A DNA stretch of 64,000 nt from Hydrogenovibrio sp. 3SP14C1 (GTDB taxonomy: Bacteria > Pseudomonadota > Gammaproteobacteria > Thiomicrospirales > Thiomicrospiraceae). Under the pieces are notes generated by a model. The model was given only the letters and a program-made list of their open reading frames with translations, had not been told where the DNA came from and ran no database searches. The DNA lies in NCBI RefSeq assembly GCF_029625905.1, contig NZ_JARTLM010000002.1:1-64000 (forward strand), written 5' to 3'. Shown piece after piece: positions 32,073 to 40,007 of this stretch (positions are counted from its first letter, which is position 1; the number at the start of each line of letters is the position of its first letter). A program made the translations under genes and the position numbers.

Positions 32073-32101
32073 TAATGTCGCAAACCTAGTGATTACTTAC
32101 A
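32073..32101 (-). mobile_element. Predicted left terminus of the prophage
   Basis: Read on the minus strand from 32101 the sequence is TGTAAGTAATCACTAGG and then TTTGCGACAT, that is a TG start, as in all Mu-like ends, followed about 18 bases later by the motif repeated inside at 31567. CobW ends 17 bases beyond. The other end is outside the window, so the five-base duplication (expected GCCGA, 32102-32106) cannot be checked. Confidence 0.5.
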
Positions 32102-32117
32102 GCCGATGTAAATATAA

Positions 32118-33212
32118 TTAAGCGCTGGGTTGTATGCAATCAAGTAAGGCGGTTTCAAAGCTTTCAAAGTCAAAGTTACTGTTCTGGTCTAAAAGAAGTT
32201 CCAGACGACTGTCTTTTCGGTAGGCAATGAGTTCTCGTGTGATGGTGTTGTGCACGAACTGAAAAAGCATTCTTGCCGTGGTGCCGACACGAAAAATCCC
32301 TTTAGCGCGTTTTATTATTGGGGGTGAAATTTGATTAGCAGTTTCCGTTGAATGAACAGTAAAAAGGCCTTCGGATAGGTCTTCAAACAGCTTTAAAAGT
32401 TTAGACCAGTTAAAACAAATGTCATCATTAAAAATCCAGCCAATCGCCTGAGTATTAAGCTGTGTCTGATAACTGCGTTCAAGCAGTCCAGGTAATTCGA
32501 CAGGGGAGTAAGGCAACTCTGTTTTGGTTTTAGAAATGATTTGTTTGTGTTGGTGGCGTATCAATGTATAGGGTGACACCTTTTGCGCGACAGTATAGGC
32601 TGAGGAGTGAAAGTGTGGATGATATAAGTACTTTGAGGAAATATCTGCTTGCTCAGTCACAACAATCGCTTTTTTGGGTGGGTATAGATTCTCAACATAG
32701 CTTTTTAACTGGTCAGTTTGTTCAAGACTGGCCAAGTCTACCTTGTTTAGCACGATGATATCGGCCATGGTTAACATACTCTGCAAAATCGCTAAAGATT
32801 CTAGTTCTTCTATACGGGTGTGTGCGATATCAAATACAGAAAAAAGGCTGTGAACATCACAAATCGATTGAAGCTTGGCTTGTTTGAAGATATCGACCAA
32901 ACTTTCAGGTTCGCCCAATCCGGTGGGTTCAATTAGAATCCGATCGGGTTGGTGTGTTTGGATAATCTCTAATATGGCTGCTTCAAGCTCCCCTTGAGCG
33001 GTACAACAAATGCAACCACCTGGTAGTTGTTTAACTAGAATATCGTCGTTTTGGCTACTTAAAATAGGCCCGTCAATACCAACAGCGCCAAACTCATTAA
33101 CCAGTAATACCCAGGTTTCATTCGGCGGTTGCTGCTTGATTAGTTGTCGGAGCAAAGTGGTTTTACCGGCTCCGAGTTGACCAGAGATGATGTTAAGTGC
33201 GGTTTTTGACAT
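32118..33212 (-). CDS. CobW/P47K family GTPase (metallochaperone)
   Basis: 364 residues. G1 loop GQLGAGKTTLLRQL, the metal-binding CxCC within GGCICCTAQGE, IEPTGLGEPESL and NKVDLA as G4 are all present, and a CobW C-terminal domain follows. Members deliver Zn, Co or other metals to enzymes. It is the first host gene next to the phage end. The metal cannot be told from sequence; no clear Zur box seen. Confidence 0.9.
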   Translation of the reverse strand: MSKTALNIISGQLGAGKTTLLRQLIKQQPPNETWVLLVNEFGAVGIDGPILSSQNDDILVKQLPGGCICCTAQGELEAAILEIIQTHQPDRILIEPTGLGEPESLVDIFKQAKLQSICDVHSLFSVFDIAHTRIEELESLAILQSMLTMADIIVLNKVDLASLEQTDQLKSYVENLYPPKKAIVVTEQADISSKYLYHPHFHSSAYTVAQKVSPYTLIRHQHKQIISKTKTELPYSPVELPGLLERSYQTQLNTQAIGWIFNDDICFNWSKLLKLFEDLSEGLFTVHSTETANQISPPIIKRAKGIFRVGTTARMLFQFVHNTITRELIAYRKDSRLELLLDQNSNFDFESFETALLDCIQPSA

Positions 33213-33235
33213 TATGCAAAATACGGCAGTGAAGA

Positions 33236-34285
33236 TTATAAGCTAGCTTCGCCATGTACCCGGTTGCGACCTTTTGATTTAGCCATATAAAGACATTTAT
33301 CGGCGCGCGTAAAGAGTGAGTCTAATGTTTCATTAAGTTGGTACATAGCAACACCAATAGAAACAGTGAGGGTGATGGGGTTTGTATTATTTTTCACATG
33401 TAATGGACGCGCGGCGATTTTTTCACGAATGGTATTCGCCAGTTTTATCGCTGAGTCATAACTGGTGTTGGGCAGGATGGCAACAAACTCTTCGCCACCA
33501 ATACGTGCAATCGAATCTTTCCCTTTGGTTTCATTATGCAGGCTTTTAGCGAGATATCTTAAGATGCTGTCACCGACTAAATGCCCATAGGTGTCATTGA
33601 CCTTTTTAAAAAAGTCGATATCTAAAAGTAACAGTGCAAAACTACTTTGGTTTTTATTGGCTTCTGCCATCATGTTTTCAATGATTTCATGAAAGCCACG
33701 GCGATTAGGGATGTTTGTCAGCTCGTCTGTTTTGGCAATGGCAGTCGCTTTATCCAGTTCTTTTTTGAGCCGTATAATTTCAGTGCTGGATTCATGAATT
33801 TGTTCTTGCAGCGCATCCGTTTCAGATTGATAAGATTTTATCGCAGGCAATACATTTGATTTCAGTCGGTCCATCATCTCTTGTGCGGTGCTTAGCTGTG
33901 AAACCTGTTCTACTTCAGCGTTAATTTTATCTGACTTACTTTGCGCGGCTTTAATCCAGTTATCGACATAAAGAATTAAATTATTCACAATTTCTGAAAA
34001 CTCTTCAGAATGTAAACTGTGGCTGATGATTTCACTCCAAAGAGCGTTAAACATCACGCGAGCAGAATCATCGTTATAGGTATTAAATTGCAGCGCGTGC
34101 TCAACCTGTTCTGCGATATTGGGGTTAATGGATGTTAAGAGTTCAAAGAAAAGTGTGAAGTGAATCGGGTTAGCACTAACATCATGATGTTTTAGTTTTT
34201 CTAACGTTTGTTCTGCTAATGCATGCGCTTCTTCTGTGGTGAAATTGTATCGACAAGCAGATTGAATTAATTTCGATGACTTCAT
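33236..34285 (-). CDS. Diguanylate cyclase (GGDEF)
   Basis: 349 residues. The N-terminal 165 residues are helical without membrane helices, so it is cytoplasmic. The GGDEF domain has DELTNIPNRRGFHEII, LLLDIDFFKKVNDTYGH and the active GGEEF in ARIGGEEFVAILP. The inhibitory site is KGKD in place of RxxD, probably weak. It makes c-di-GMP. It lies 24 bases ahead of cobW in the same direction. Confidence 0.92.
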   Translation of the reverse strand: MKSSKLIQSACRYNFTTEEAHALAEQTLEKLKHHDVSANPIHFTLFFELLTSINPNIAEQVEHALQFNTYNDDSARVMFNALWSEIISHSLHSEEFSEIVNNLILYVDNWIKAAQSKSDKINAEVEQVSQLSTAQEMMDRLKSNVLPAIKSYQSETDALQEQIHESSTEIIRLKKELDKATAIAKTDELTNIPNRRGFHEIIENMMAEANKNQSSFALLLLDIDFFKKVNDTYGHLVGDSILRYLAKSLHNETKGKDSIARIGGEEFVAILPNTSYDSAIKLANTIREKIAARPLHVKNNTNPITLTVSIGVAMYQLNETLDSLFTRADKCLYMAKSKGRNRVHGEASL

Positions 34286-34516
34286 GGATAACCTAAATTT
34301 TTTGTGGAGTGCTGTCTTCTATTTTTATATTTCTTAATATTATAGACTTATTTAAGGTCACCTCCCTAATCAAAACTGTTTTTTTTATAAGGCCATTTAG
34401 TTTTTTTGAATAAAATTACACCGGTTTCATTTTTTTGTCATTTTTCATTCACATGGCTGTTATGTGTGGCTTTTAGAATAACCGAGTAATTTTTTTAAAC
34501 CTGAGAGAGTTAAATC

Positions 34517-35083
34517 ATGAAGAAACTATTCGTTGTAATGATGGCGGTCGGTGTTTTATCGGCTTGTTCAATGATCCCTGAAAATAAATCTGACAGTAAA
34601 TCAACACAAAGCGAAGCTACGCAAGCGGTTAATAATGACCTGTATATTGCTTTTTACGATGGCAGAATGAATATTTTTTACGATGGTGAACTATATAAAA
34701 AGTTTTTAGAACACGGTGAAACCGCTTATCGTCGTACGTTCATTGGAGCGGGCCCTAACGGTGAAACAGTTGTTTACGGTTTAACGAAAAAAGATAAAAA
34801 GAAAACAACTAATCCTGCTGAAGAAATGATGTCTGGAAAGTTAAAAGCGTCTGATGATTTTTACGGTGAAGTCTTTAAACAAGAAGAAAACCGTTTTTAT
34901 GTATTCTCTGATTGGGAAGACTTTGATAAGTATGTCAAAACTGGAGCCGACAACTTACGATTCAGCGATATTGCATCTGGTCCTCACGGAGAAACCGTTA
35001 TTTATGTTTTAAATGAAGAAAACAAGAAAAAACGACCTGTTAAAACAATGGCAAAATTTAAAGCATTTCATGGTTTAAAATAA
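34517..35083 (+). CDS. Lipoprotein with a duplicated domain
   Basis: 188 residues. Signal peptide MKKLFVVMMAVGVLSACS with lipobox LSAC (Cys17). The mature part shows two related units: one ending AGPNGETVVYGLTKKDKKK and the next ending ASGPHGETVIYVLNEENKKK, each about 55 residues. Function unknown; cell-envelope location is expected. RBS GAGAG precedes it; a terminator follows. Confidence 0.8.
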   Translation: MKKLFVVMMAVGVLSACSMIPENKSDSKSTQSEATQAVNNDLYIAFYDGRMNIFYDGELYKKFLEHGETAYRRTFIGAGPNGETVVYGLTKKDKKKTTNPAEEMMSGKLKASDDFYGEVFKQEENRFYVFSDWEDFDKYVKTGADNLRFSDIASGPHGETVIYVLNEENKKKRPVKTMAKFKAFHGLK

Positions 35084-35106
35084 GCCTTAAAGAATAAGCT
35101 GGAAAC

Positions 35107-35137
35107 AAAAAAGCCAGACAATGTCTGGCTTTTTTAT
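35107..35137. terminator. Bidirectional terminator
   Basis: AAAAAAGCCAGACA and TGTCTGGCTTTTTT form a perfect stem with U-runs on both strands, between the convergent lipoprotein and DUF2892 genes. Confidence 0.85.
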
Positions 35138-35146
35138 GTCTGAAAA

Positions 35147-35344
35147 TTATTTTTTAACTTGTTCAGGGAGTGTGCAAGTTTGAATTCCCAGCAAGCTGTA
35201 AATAGGACACCATCTAATAAGTCCGGTTGCTAATGGGATAATCCCAATATAAGCCCAAACGCCCAAAATATTTGTCGCAGCTAAGACAATAAGTAATGCC
35301 CCTACGACGATTCTTAACCAGCGATCTACAGTTCCAACATTCAT
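35147..35344 (-). CDS. DUF2892 small membrane protein
   Basis: 65 residues with VDRWLRIVVGALLIVLAA and GIIPLATGLIRWCPIYSLLG, the two-helix DUF2892 pattern (with the CP pair) as found in YgaP-like proteins. Often linked to sulphur metabolism; here it stands alone. It ends convergent with the lipoprotein gene. Confidence 0.85.
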   Translation of the reverse strand: MNVGTVDRWLRIVVGALLIVLAATNILGVWAYIGIIPLATGLIRWCPIYSLLGIQTCTLPEQVKK

Positions 35345-35471
35345 TTCATACCCCCTAAGGTTAGTTAGTTGATGATGTTAACGTTATAATAAGCGTAATT
35401 TAGTTTGATATTACAAAATCATTGTTATTCTAATTCATATAAAAATCAACTAAACATAGGTAATTTTCTTT

Positions 35472-35855
35472 ATGTCTTCTTCTGAAAAGCTCACGCAACC
35501 GAAACTTCCTGGAGAAGGGTATGCGCAAAATATTCGCGCTCGTTTTTGGTTGACCGGAAAGTCGGGTGCTTACGCGGGCATCGGACGAATAACTTTACTG
35601 GAAAAGATTCATGAGCGAGGATCTATTAACCAGGCGGCGAAAGAGATGCAAATGTCTTATAAAAAAGCCTGGAAGTTGATTGATGAAATGAACCAGATGT
35701 TCGACGAGCCTTTGGTACTGAAAGAACATGGTGGTAAATCCGGCGGGGGAACTCAGCTCACTTCAAAAGGGCGATGGGTGGTTGCTGAGTTTCGACAGCT
35801 TGAAAAGAAACTGATTGCTTTTTTACAAAAAGAATCAGAAAAACTGGGGTTTTAA
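35472..35855 (+). CDS. ModE-like winged-helix regulator
   Basis: 127 residues. ARFWLTGKSGAYAGIGRITL, GSINQAAKEMQMSYKKAW and PLVLKEHGGKSGGGTQLTSKG are the ModE N-terminal DNA-binding domain. The molybdate-binding C-terminal domains are missing, so it is a one-domain regulator. Single gene, no operon partner. Its target is not evident. Confidence 0.85.
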   Translation: MSSSEKLTQPKLPGEGYAQNIRARFWLTGKSGAYAGIGRITLLEKIHERGSINQAAKEMQMSYKKAWKLIDEMNQMFDEPLVLKEHGGKSGGGTQLTSKGRWVVAEFRQLEKKLIAFLQKESEKLGF

Positions 35856-35961
35856 GAGATTAAACGAAGGTTATGAATGACTTAAGGTGCAATGTGATTT
35901 GATTAAAAAAATGCACTGATTGGATATTTTATCTTTTATCGTATTAATATTGGGTAAACGC

Positions 35962-35989
35962 TTGACTTTATAGAGAAAGTCTCTAAAAT
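35962..35989 (+). promoter_or_regulatory. rplM-rpsI promoter
   Basis: TTGACT at 35962-35967 and TAAAAT at 35984-35989 with 16 bases between. This gives a leader of about 100 bases before rplM, which contains the palindrome at 36042-36060. The 243-base gap 35856-36098 holds nothing else. Confidence 0.6.
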
Positions 35990-36041
35990 CCCATCCTTTA
36001 ATCCTTACCCCTCCTTATTGCCCGTTAAACAGTAAGTTGAT

Positions 36042-36060
36042 TATTTGATTTAATCAAATA
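36042..36060 (+). promoter_or_regulatory. Leader palindrome before rplM
   Basis: TATTTGATT and AATCAAATA form a perfect 19-base palindrome with one central T, about 40 bases before the rplM start. In the leader RNA it would be a hairpin; r-protein operons are often controlled at such leaders. It may instead be a protein-binding site. Confidence 0.35.
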
Positions 36061-36098
36061 GTTGTAATGGATTAGTTATTTATTTTTAGGACAAAGTT

Positions 36099-36527
36099 AT
36101 GAAAACATTTGTTGCAAAACCAGCTGAAGTAAAACGTGACTGGTATATTGTTGACGCTGAAGGTAAAACTTTAGGTCGTATGGCTGCAGAAATTGCAGCA
36201 CGTTTACGTGGTAAGCACAAGCCAGAATATACTCCGCATGTTGATTGTGGTGATTATATTGTGGTGATCAATGCTGAGAAAATTGCCTTAACAGGTAATA
36301 AGCGTAAAAACAAAATGTACCATCACGTAACAGGGTATGTTGGTAACTTAAAATCAACAAACTTTGAAACGCTTGTTGGTAGCAAGCCGACTCGTCCAGT
36401 TGAGTTTGCCATTAAGGGAATGTTGCCTCGTGGTCCTCTAGGCCGTGCAATGTTGAAAAAACTGAAAGTGTATGAAGGTGCTGAGCATCCTCATACTGCA
36501 CAACAACCTAAAGAACTAGACTTGTAA
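36099..36527 (+). CDS. rplM: 50S ribosomal protein L13
   Basis: 142 residues, full length. Starts [51 protein letters not shown] and [17 protein letters not shown] are L13 blocks. L13 is an early 23S-binding protein. It is followed by rpsI with a 13-base gap to ATG 36541, the standard operon. Confidence 0.97.
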   Translation: MKTFVAKPAEVKRDWYIVDAEGKTLGRMAAEIAARLRGKHKPEYTPHVDCGDYIVVINAEKIALTGNKRKNKMYHHVTGYVGNLKSTNFETLVGSKPTRPVEFAIKGMLPRGPLGRAMLKKLKVYEGAEHPHTAQQPKELDL

Positions 36528-36540
36528 GAGGGATTTGATA

Positions 36541-36933
36541 ATGGCAACAGAACAATATTACGGAACAGGTCGTCGTAAAAACTCAGTAGCTCGCGTATTT
36601 TTACGTGCAGGTTCTGGGAAAATGACAGTAAATGGTCGAGACGTGACTGAGTACTTTGCTCGTGAAACAGACTTGATGGTGATTAATCAACCTTTAGAAG
36701 CGACAGAAAACGTTGAAAAGTTTGATGTAACAATCACTGTGACAGGTGGTGGGACTACTGGTCAAGCCGGTGCGGTTCGTCATGGTATTTCACGTGCATT
36801 AGTTGTATTCAATGAAGACAACCGTTCTACTTTACGTCAGCGTGGGTTATTGACTCGTGATGCACGTCAGGTTGAGCGTAAGAAAGTTGGTCTACGTAAA
36901 GCACGTCGTCGTCCACAGTTCTCAAAACGTTAA
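36541..36933 (+). CDS. rpsI: 30S ribosomal protein S9
   Basis: 130 residues from ATG 36541 ([20 protein letters not shown]), which is favoured over 36535 because GAGGG is the right distance upstream. [20 protein letters not shown] and the C-terminal [14 protein letters not shown], whose last basic residues reach the ribosomal P site, are typical. Followed by a terminator. Confidence 0.97.
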   Translation: MATEQYYGTGRRKNSVARVFLRAGSGKMTVNGRDVTEYFARETDLMVINQPLEATENVEKFDVTITVTGGGTTGQAGAVRHGISRALVVFNEDNRSTLRQRGLLTRDARQVERKKVGLRKARRRPQFSKR

Positions 36934-36957
36934 GATTTACTTCTCGTTTTCGAGTCC

Positions 36958-36985
36958 AAAAAAACCCGCTTTTGCGGGTTTTTTT
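36958..36985 (+). terminator. Terminator after rpsI
   Basis: AAAACCCGCTTTTGCGGGTTTTTTT: stem ACCCGC/GCGGGT followed by a U-run. Confidence 0.9.
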
Positions 36986-37029
36986 ATATCTGCTGAAAAT
37001 ATTACTGATCTGATAGGGTTACCAGACAT

Positions 37030-37053
37030 AAAAAAAGCGCCATAGGCGCCTTT
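37030..37053 (-). terminator. Terminator after nrdA
   Basis: On the minus strand AGGCGCC and GGCGCT (plus AGCGCC/GGCGCCT) form a stem with a 3-base loop and a run of seven U, about 30 bases behind the nrdA stop. Confidence 0.85.
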
Positions 37054-37083
37054 ATTTTTTTAAATTATTGGAGCTAGTTAGGT

Positions 37084-39366
37084 CTAAAGCTTACAAGCAC
37101 CCCCTGCACATCCATCATCTTCATGTGAATCATCCGCACCATCACGGGTGTTGTGATAATAAAGGGTTTTTAAACCTACTTTATACGCATAAAGTAAGTC
37201 TTGTAACACCAGTTTGATCGGAACACGTCCATCTTCAAATTTAACAGGATCGTAGTTCGTGTTGGCTGAGATTGCCTGATCCACAAACTTCTGCATGATA
37301 CCGACAAGTTGTAGATACCCTTTGTTGTCAGGGATTTGCCACAGTAACTCATATTGGTCACGATATTCTTTAAAACCGGGTACAACTTGTTTCAAGATTC
37401 CGTCTTTAGATGCTTTAACAGAAACATAACCGCGCGGTGGTTCAATACCGTTGGTTGAGTTGGTGATTTGTGAAGAGGTTTCACAAGGCATTAAAGCGGT
37501 CATGGTAGAGTTTCTTAAACCATGTTGCTGTATTTCACTTCTAAGCGTTTCCCAGTCATAATGTAGCGGTTCACTACAAAATTCATCCAGTTCTTTCTTA
37601 TAAGTGTCAATTGGTAGAATGCCTTGAGCATATTTAGTGTCGTCAAAGAAATCACACTTGCCATATTCTTTAGCCAGGTTTAAAGAAGCAGTTAATAAGT
37701 AATATTGAATTGCTTCAAATGCTTTGTGCACAATGCTGTTGGCTGAACCATCTGAGTATTTCACGTGATTTTTTGCTAAATAATAAGCTAAGTTAGTCAC
37801 CCCAACCCCTAGAGTACGTCGTCCCATACTTGCTTTGCGTGCGGCTTCTACTGGGTAATCCTGATAGTCCAATAAACTATCTAAAGCGCGAACAATAAGG
37901 TCTGACAAATCTTCTAGCTCATCTAAGTTTTCGATTGCCCCTAAGTTGAATGCCGATAAGGTACACAAGGCAATTTCACCGTCTGGGTCGTCCGACGAGT
38001 TTAAAGGGTGAGTCGGAAGTGTGATTTCCAAGCATAGATTTGATTGGTGAATCGGCGCTTTTTTAGGATCAAAGGAACTGTGCGTATTGGAATGATCTAC
38101 ATTCTGAATATAAATTCGACCCGTTTGAGCACGTTCTTGAGCAACCTGAGTAAACAGGTCAACGGCTTTCATACTTTTTTTGCGAATCGTGTCATCGGCT
38201 TCATAGATTTTATAGAGACGTTCAAACTCTTCTTGATCTTCAAAGAAAGCATCATAGAGTCCCGGCACATCAGACGGGCTGAACAAAGTAATGTTACCGC
38301 CTTCAATCATACGCTGATACATCAATTTATTGACTTGTACCCCATAATCTAGATGGCGAGCTCGGTTTTCTTCTACGCCACGGTTGTTTTTGAGGACAAT
38401 TAATGACTCGACTTCTAAATGCCAAATAGGATAGAACAGGGTTGCCGCACCCCCTCTGACACCGCCTTGAGAGCATGACTTAACTGCTGTTTGGAAGTGT
38501 TTTATAAATGGAATCATACCGGTGTGATAGGCTTCGCCACCTCGGATTTCACTACCAAGAGCTCGGATTTGTCCAACATTGACACCGATACCCGCTCTTT
38601 GCGAAACATACTTCACAATAGAGGAGGAGGTTGCGTTAATTGAATCTAAAGAGTCTCCGCATTCGATTAATACGCAGGAACTGAATTGGCGCGTTGGCGT
38701 ACGCACGCCAGACATGATCGGTGTCGGTAATGATAATTTAAAGTTAGATGCGGCATCATAAAAGCGTTTTACGTAATCCAATCTGGTTTTGCCTGGCTCA
38801 GCCTCGTTTGGATAATGTGCAAATAAACTCATAGGGATCAGCATATAGATGAACTGCGGGCTTTCATAAATCTTTCCGGTAACGCGGTTTTGAACCAGGT
38901 ATTTCCCTTCAAGCTGTTTGACAGCAGCATAGCTGAAATTCATGTCGCGGTCATGCTGGATGTAGCTGTCCAGTTCATCAAACTCTGCTTTGGTGTAGTC
39001 GTCCTGGATTTGAGCGTCATACAGGCGATTGCTTACCATTTTATTGACGTGTTCAAATAAGGTAGGAGGAGTAAAGCGGTCGAACGCTTTCTTGCGTAAG
39101 TGGAAAATAGCAAGCCGAGCAGCCAGATGTTGATAATCCGGTGCATTTTCTGAAATTAAGTCCGCTGCTGATTTAATGATGGTCTCATGGATATCCGATG
39201 TTTTCATGCCGTCGTAAAATTGGATGTGAGATCTCAGTTCAACTTCCGATACGGAAACATTTTCCAGGCCCTCTGCAGCCCAGGTAATGACGCGGTGAAT
39301 TTTTTCTAAATCGAGCGGCTCTGTTTCGCCGTTGCGTTTGGCAACATTCATGGTTTCAGTAGACAT
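37084..39366 (-). CDS. nrdA: Ribonucleoside-diphosphate reductase alpha subunit
   Basis: 760 residues. The N-terminal ATP cone (VAKRNGETEPLDLEKIHRVI), PTPIMSGVRTPTRQFSSCV with the active cysteine, SQRAGIGVNVGQIRALGSEI, NLCLEITLPT and the C-terminal redox pair in DGCAGGACKL are all there. Class Ia enzyme making dNTP precursors. The nrdB partner is not next to it: a terminator follows and the next gene upstream is far away, so it must be elsewhere. ATG 39366 is chosen (MSTETMNVAKRNG). Confidence 0.95.
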   Translation of the reverse strand: MSTETMNVAKRNGETEPLDLEKIHRVITWAAEGLENVSVSEVELRSHIQFYDGMKTSDIHETIIKSAADLISENAPDYQHLAARLAIFHLRKKAFDRFTPPTLFEHVNKMVSNRLYDAQIQDDYTKAEFDELDSYIQHDRDMNFSYAAVKQLEGKYLVQNRVTGKIYESPQFIYMLIPMSLFAHYPNEAEPGKTRLDYVKRFYDAASNFKLSLPTPIMSGVRTPTRQFSSCVLIECGDSLDSINATSSSIVKYVSQRAGIGVNVGQIRALGSEIRGGEAYHTGMIPFIKHFQTAVKSCSQGGVRGGAATLFYPIWHLEVESLIVLKNNRGVEENRARHLDYGVQVNKLMYQRMIEGGNITLFSPSDVPGLYDAFFEDQEEFERLYKIYEADDTIRKKSMKAVDLFTQVAQERAQTGRIYIQNVDHSNTHSSFDPKKAPIHQSNLCLEITLPTHPLNSSDDPDGEIALCTLSAFNLGAIENLDELEDLSDLIVRALDSLLDYQDYPVEAARKASMGRRTLGVGVTNLAYYLAKNHVKYSDGSANSIVHKAFEAIQYYLLTASLNLAKEYGKCDFFDDTKYAQGILPIDTYKKELDEFCSEPLHYDWETLRSEIQQHGLRNSTMTALMPCETSSQITNSTNGIEPPRGYVSVKASKDGILKQVVPGFKEYRDQYELLWQIPDNKGYLQLVGIMQKFVDQAISANTNYDPVKFEDGRVPIKLVLQDLLYAYKVGLKTLYYHNTRDGADDSHEDDGCAGGACKL

Positions 39367-39464
39367 AATTTGCAATCTTTATTTATTTCAGTTGTTTAAG
39401 TGAGTATCGTCTAGTAGGACTTCAATAAGTTCGATTAACATAGTGTGCTTGTTTTTGTGTTTAT

Positions 39465-39511
39465 ATACTATATGTAGTTAAGCAATCAAAATCCTTAACA
39501 AAATATAGTGC
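39465..39511 (-). promoter_or_regulatory. Pair of NrdR boxes before nrdA
   Basis: ATACTATATGTAGTTA (39465-39480) and TAACAAAATATAGTGC (39496-39511) each match about 12 of 16 bases of the NrdR consensus and their starts are 31 bases apart, the usual three helical turns. NrdR represses RNR genes when dATP is high. They are about 100 bases ahead of the nrdA start. Confidence 0.6.
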
Positions 39512-39760
39512 AAACAGCATTTTAAATCAAGCTTAAAAAAAGCCAATTTCATGAATTATTTTTAAGTATTCCATTCAAAAATTTGATAGTAGAGAAGAGG
39601 TGTTTGGCTGAAGCCACCTATAATTAAAGGTGAGGGTTTTTACTTAGGTGGTTTTGCGACTCTTTAATGAGTTGATTATTATGCTTGGGTATTAAAATGC
39701 TGCTGATTTTTTTATGAAAAAATGGAAAGTTTATAAGGCATAATTTTTGCCATGAAAAAA

Positions 39761-39774
39761 TTGATGTAAATCAA
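39761..39774. promoter_or_regulatory. Perfect FNR box
   Basis: TTGATGTAAATCAA fits the FNR/ANR consensus TTGAT-N4-ATCAA at every fixed base. It is about 40 bases ahead of the probable start of the small RNA described at 39805, the spacing of an activated class II promoter, and 234 bases from the porin start. Confidence 0.65.
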
Positions 39775-39804
39775 TTGTGATTAAGCTATTAATAAACTAC
39801 TTTC

Positions 39805-39904
39805 CGGCCCCTTGTTCATGGGAAAAGGCAAGAAAATTCTAATAAGTAATCACTCTTATTGTGTGGTAAAAAAACAACACATGTAATTTTTGTTGTTTTT
39901 TTTT
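39805..39904 (+). ncRNA. Candidate FNR-controlled small RNA
   Basis: An approximately 100-base transcript is suggested by the FNR box (39761), a -10-like TAAACT or TACTTT at 39793-39803, a 5' C-rich single-stranded TTTCCGGCCCC, a hairpin AATAAG/CTTATT (39841-39860) and a terminator (CAAC/GTTG with A/U extension and T9, 39868-39904). The whole looks like an Hfq-type regulatory RNA and the porin promoter lies only after the terminator. No coding frame of note inside. Confidence 0.4.
39868..39904 (+). terminator. Terminator of the candidate small RNA
   Basis: A7-CAAC, a 13-base loop and GTTG-T9 form an A/T-rich stem ending in nine T. It separates the FNR-box region from the porin promoter. Confidence 0.6.
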
Positions 39905-39913
39905 GAAAAAAGG

Positions 39914-39942
39914 TTGCACACCCTAGTAAAACTCAATATAGT
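39914..39942 (+). promoter_or_regulatory. Porin promoter
   Basis: TTGCAC (39914-39919) and TATAGT (39937-39942) with 17 bases between is a near-consensus promoter, giving a leader of about 60 bases to the porin start at 40008. Confidence 0.65.
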
Positions 39943-40007
39943 TGCCAACAAGTTCACGTTATCAGTGAGCAAGTTTTTAAAACTAACTATTAATAGGGAA
40001 CTATTAC

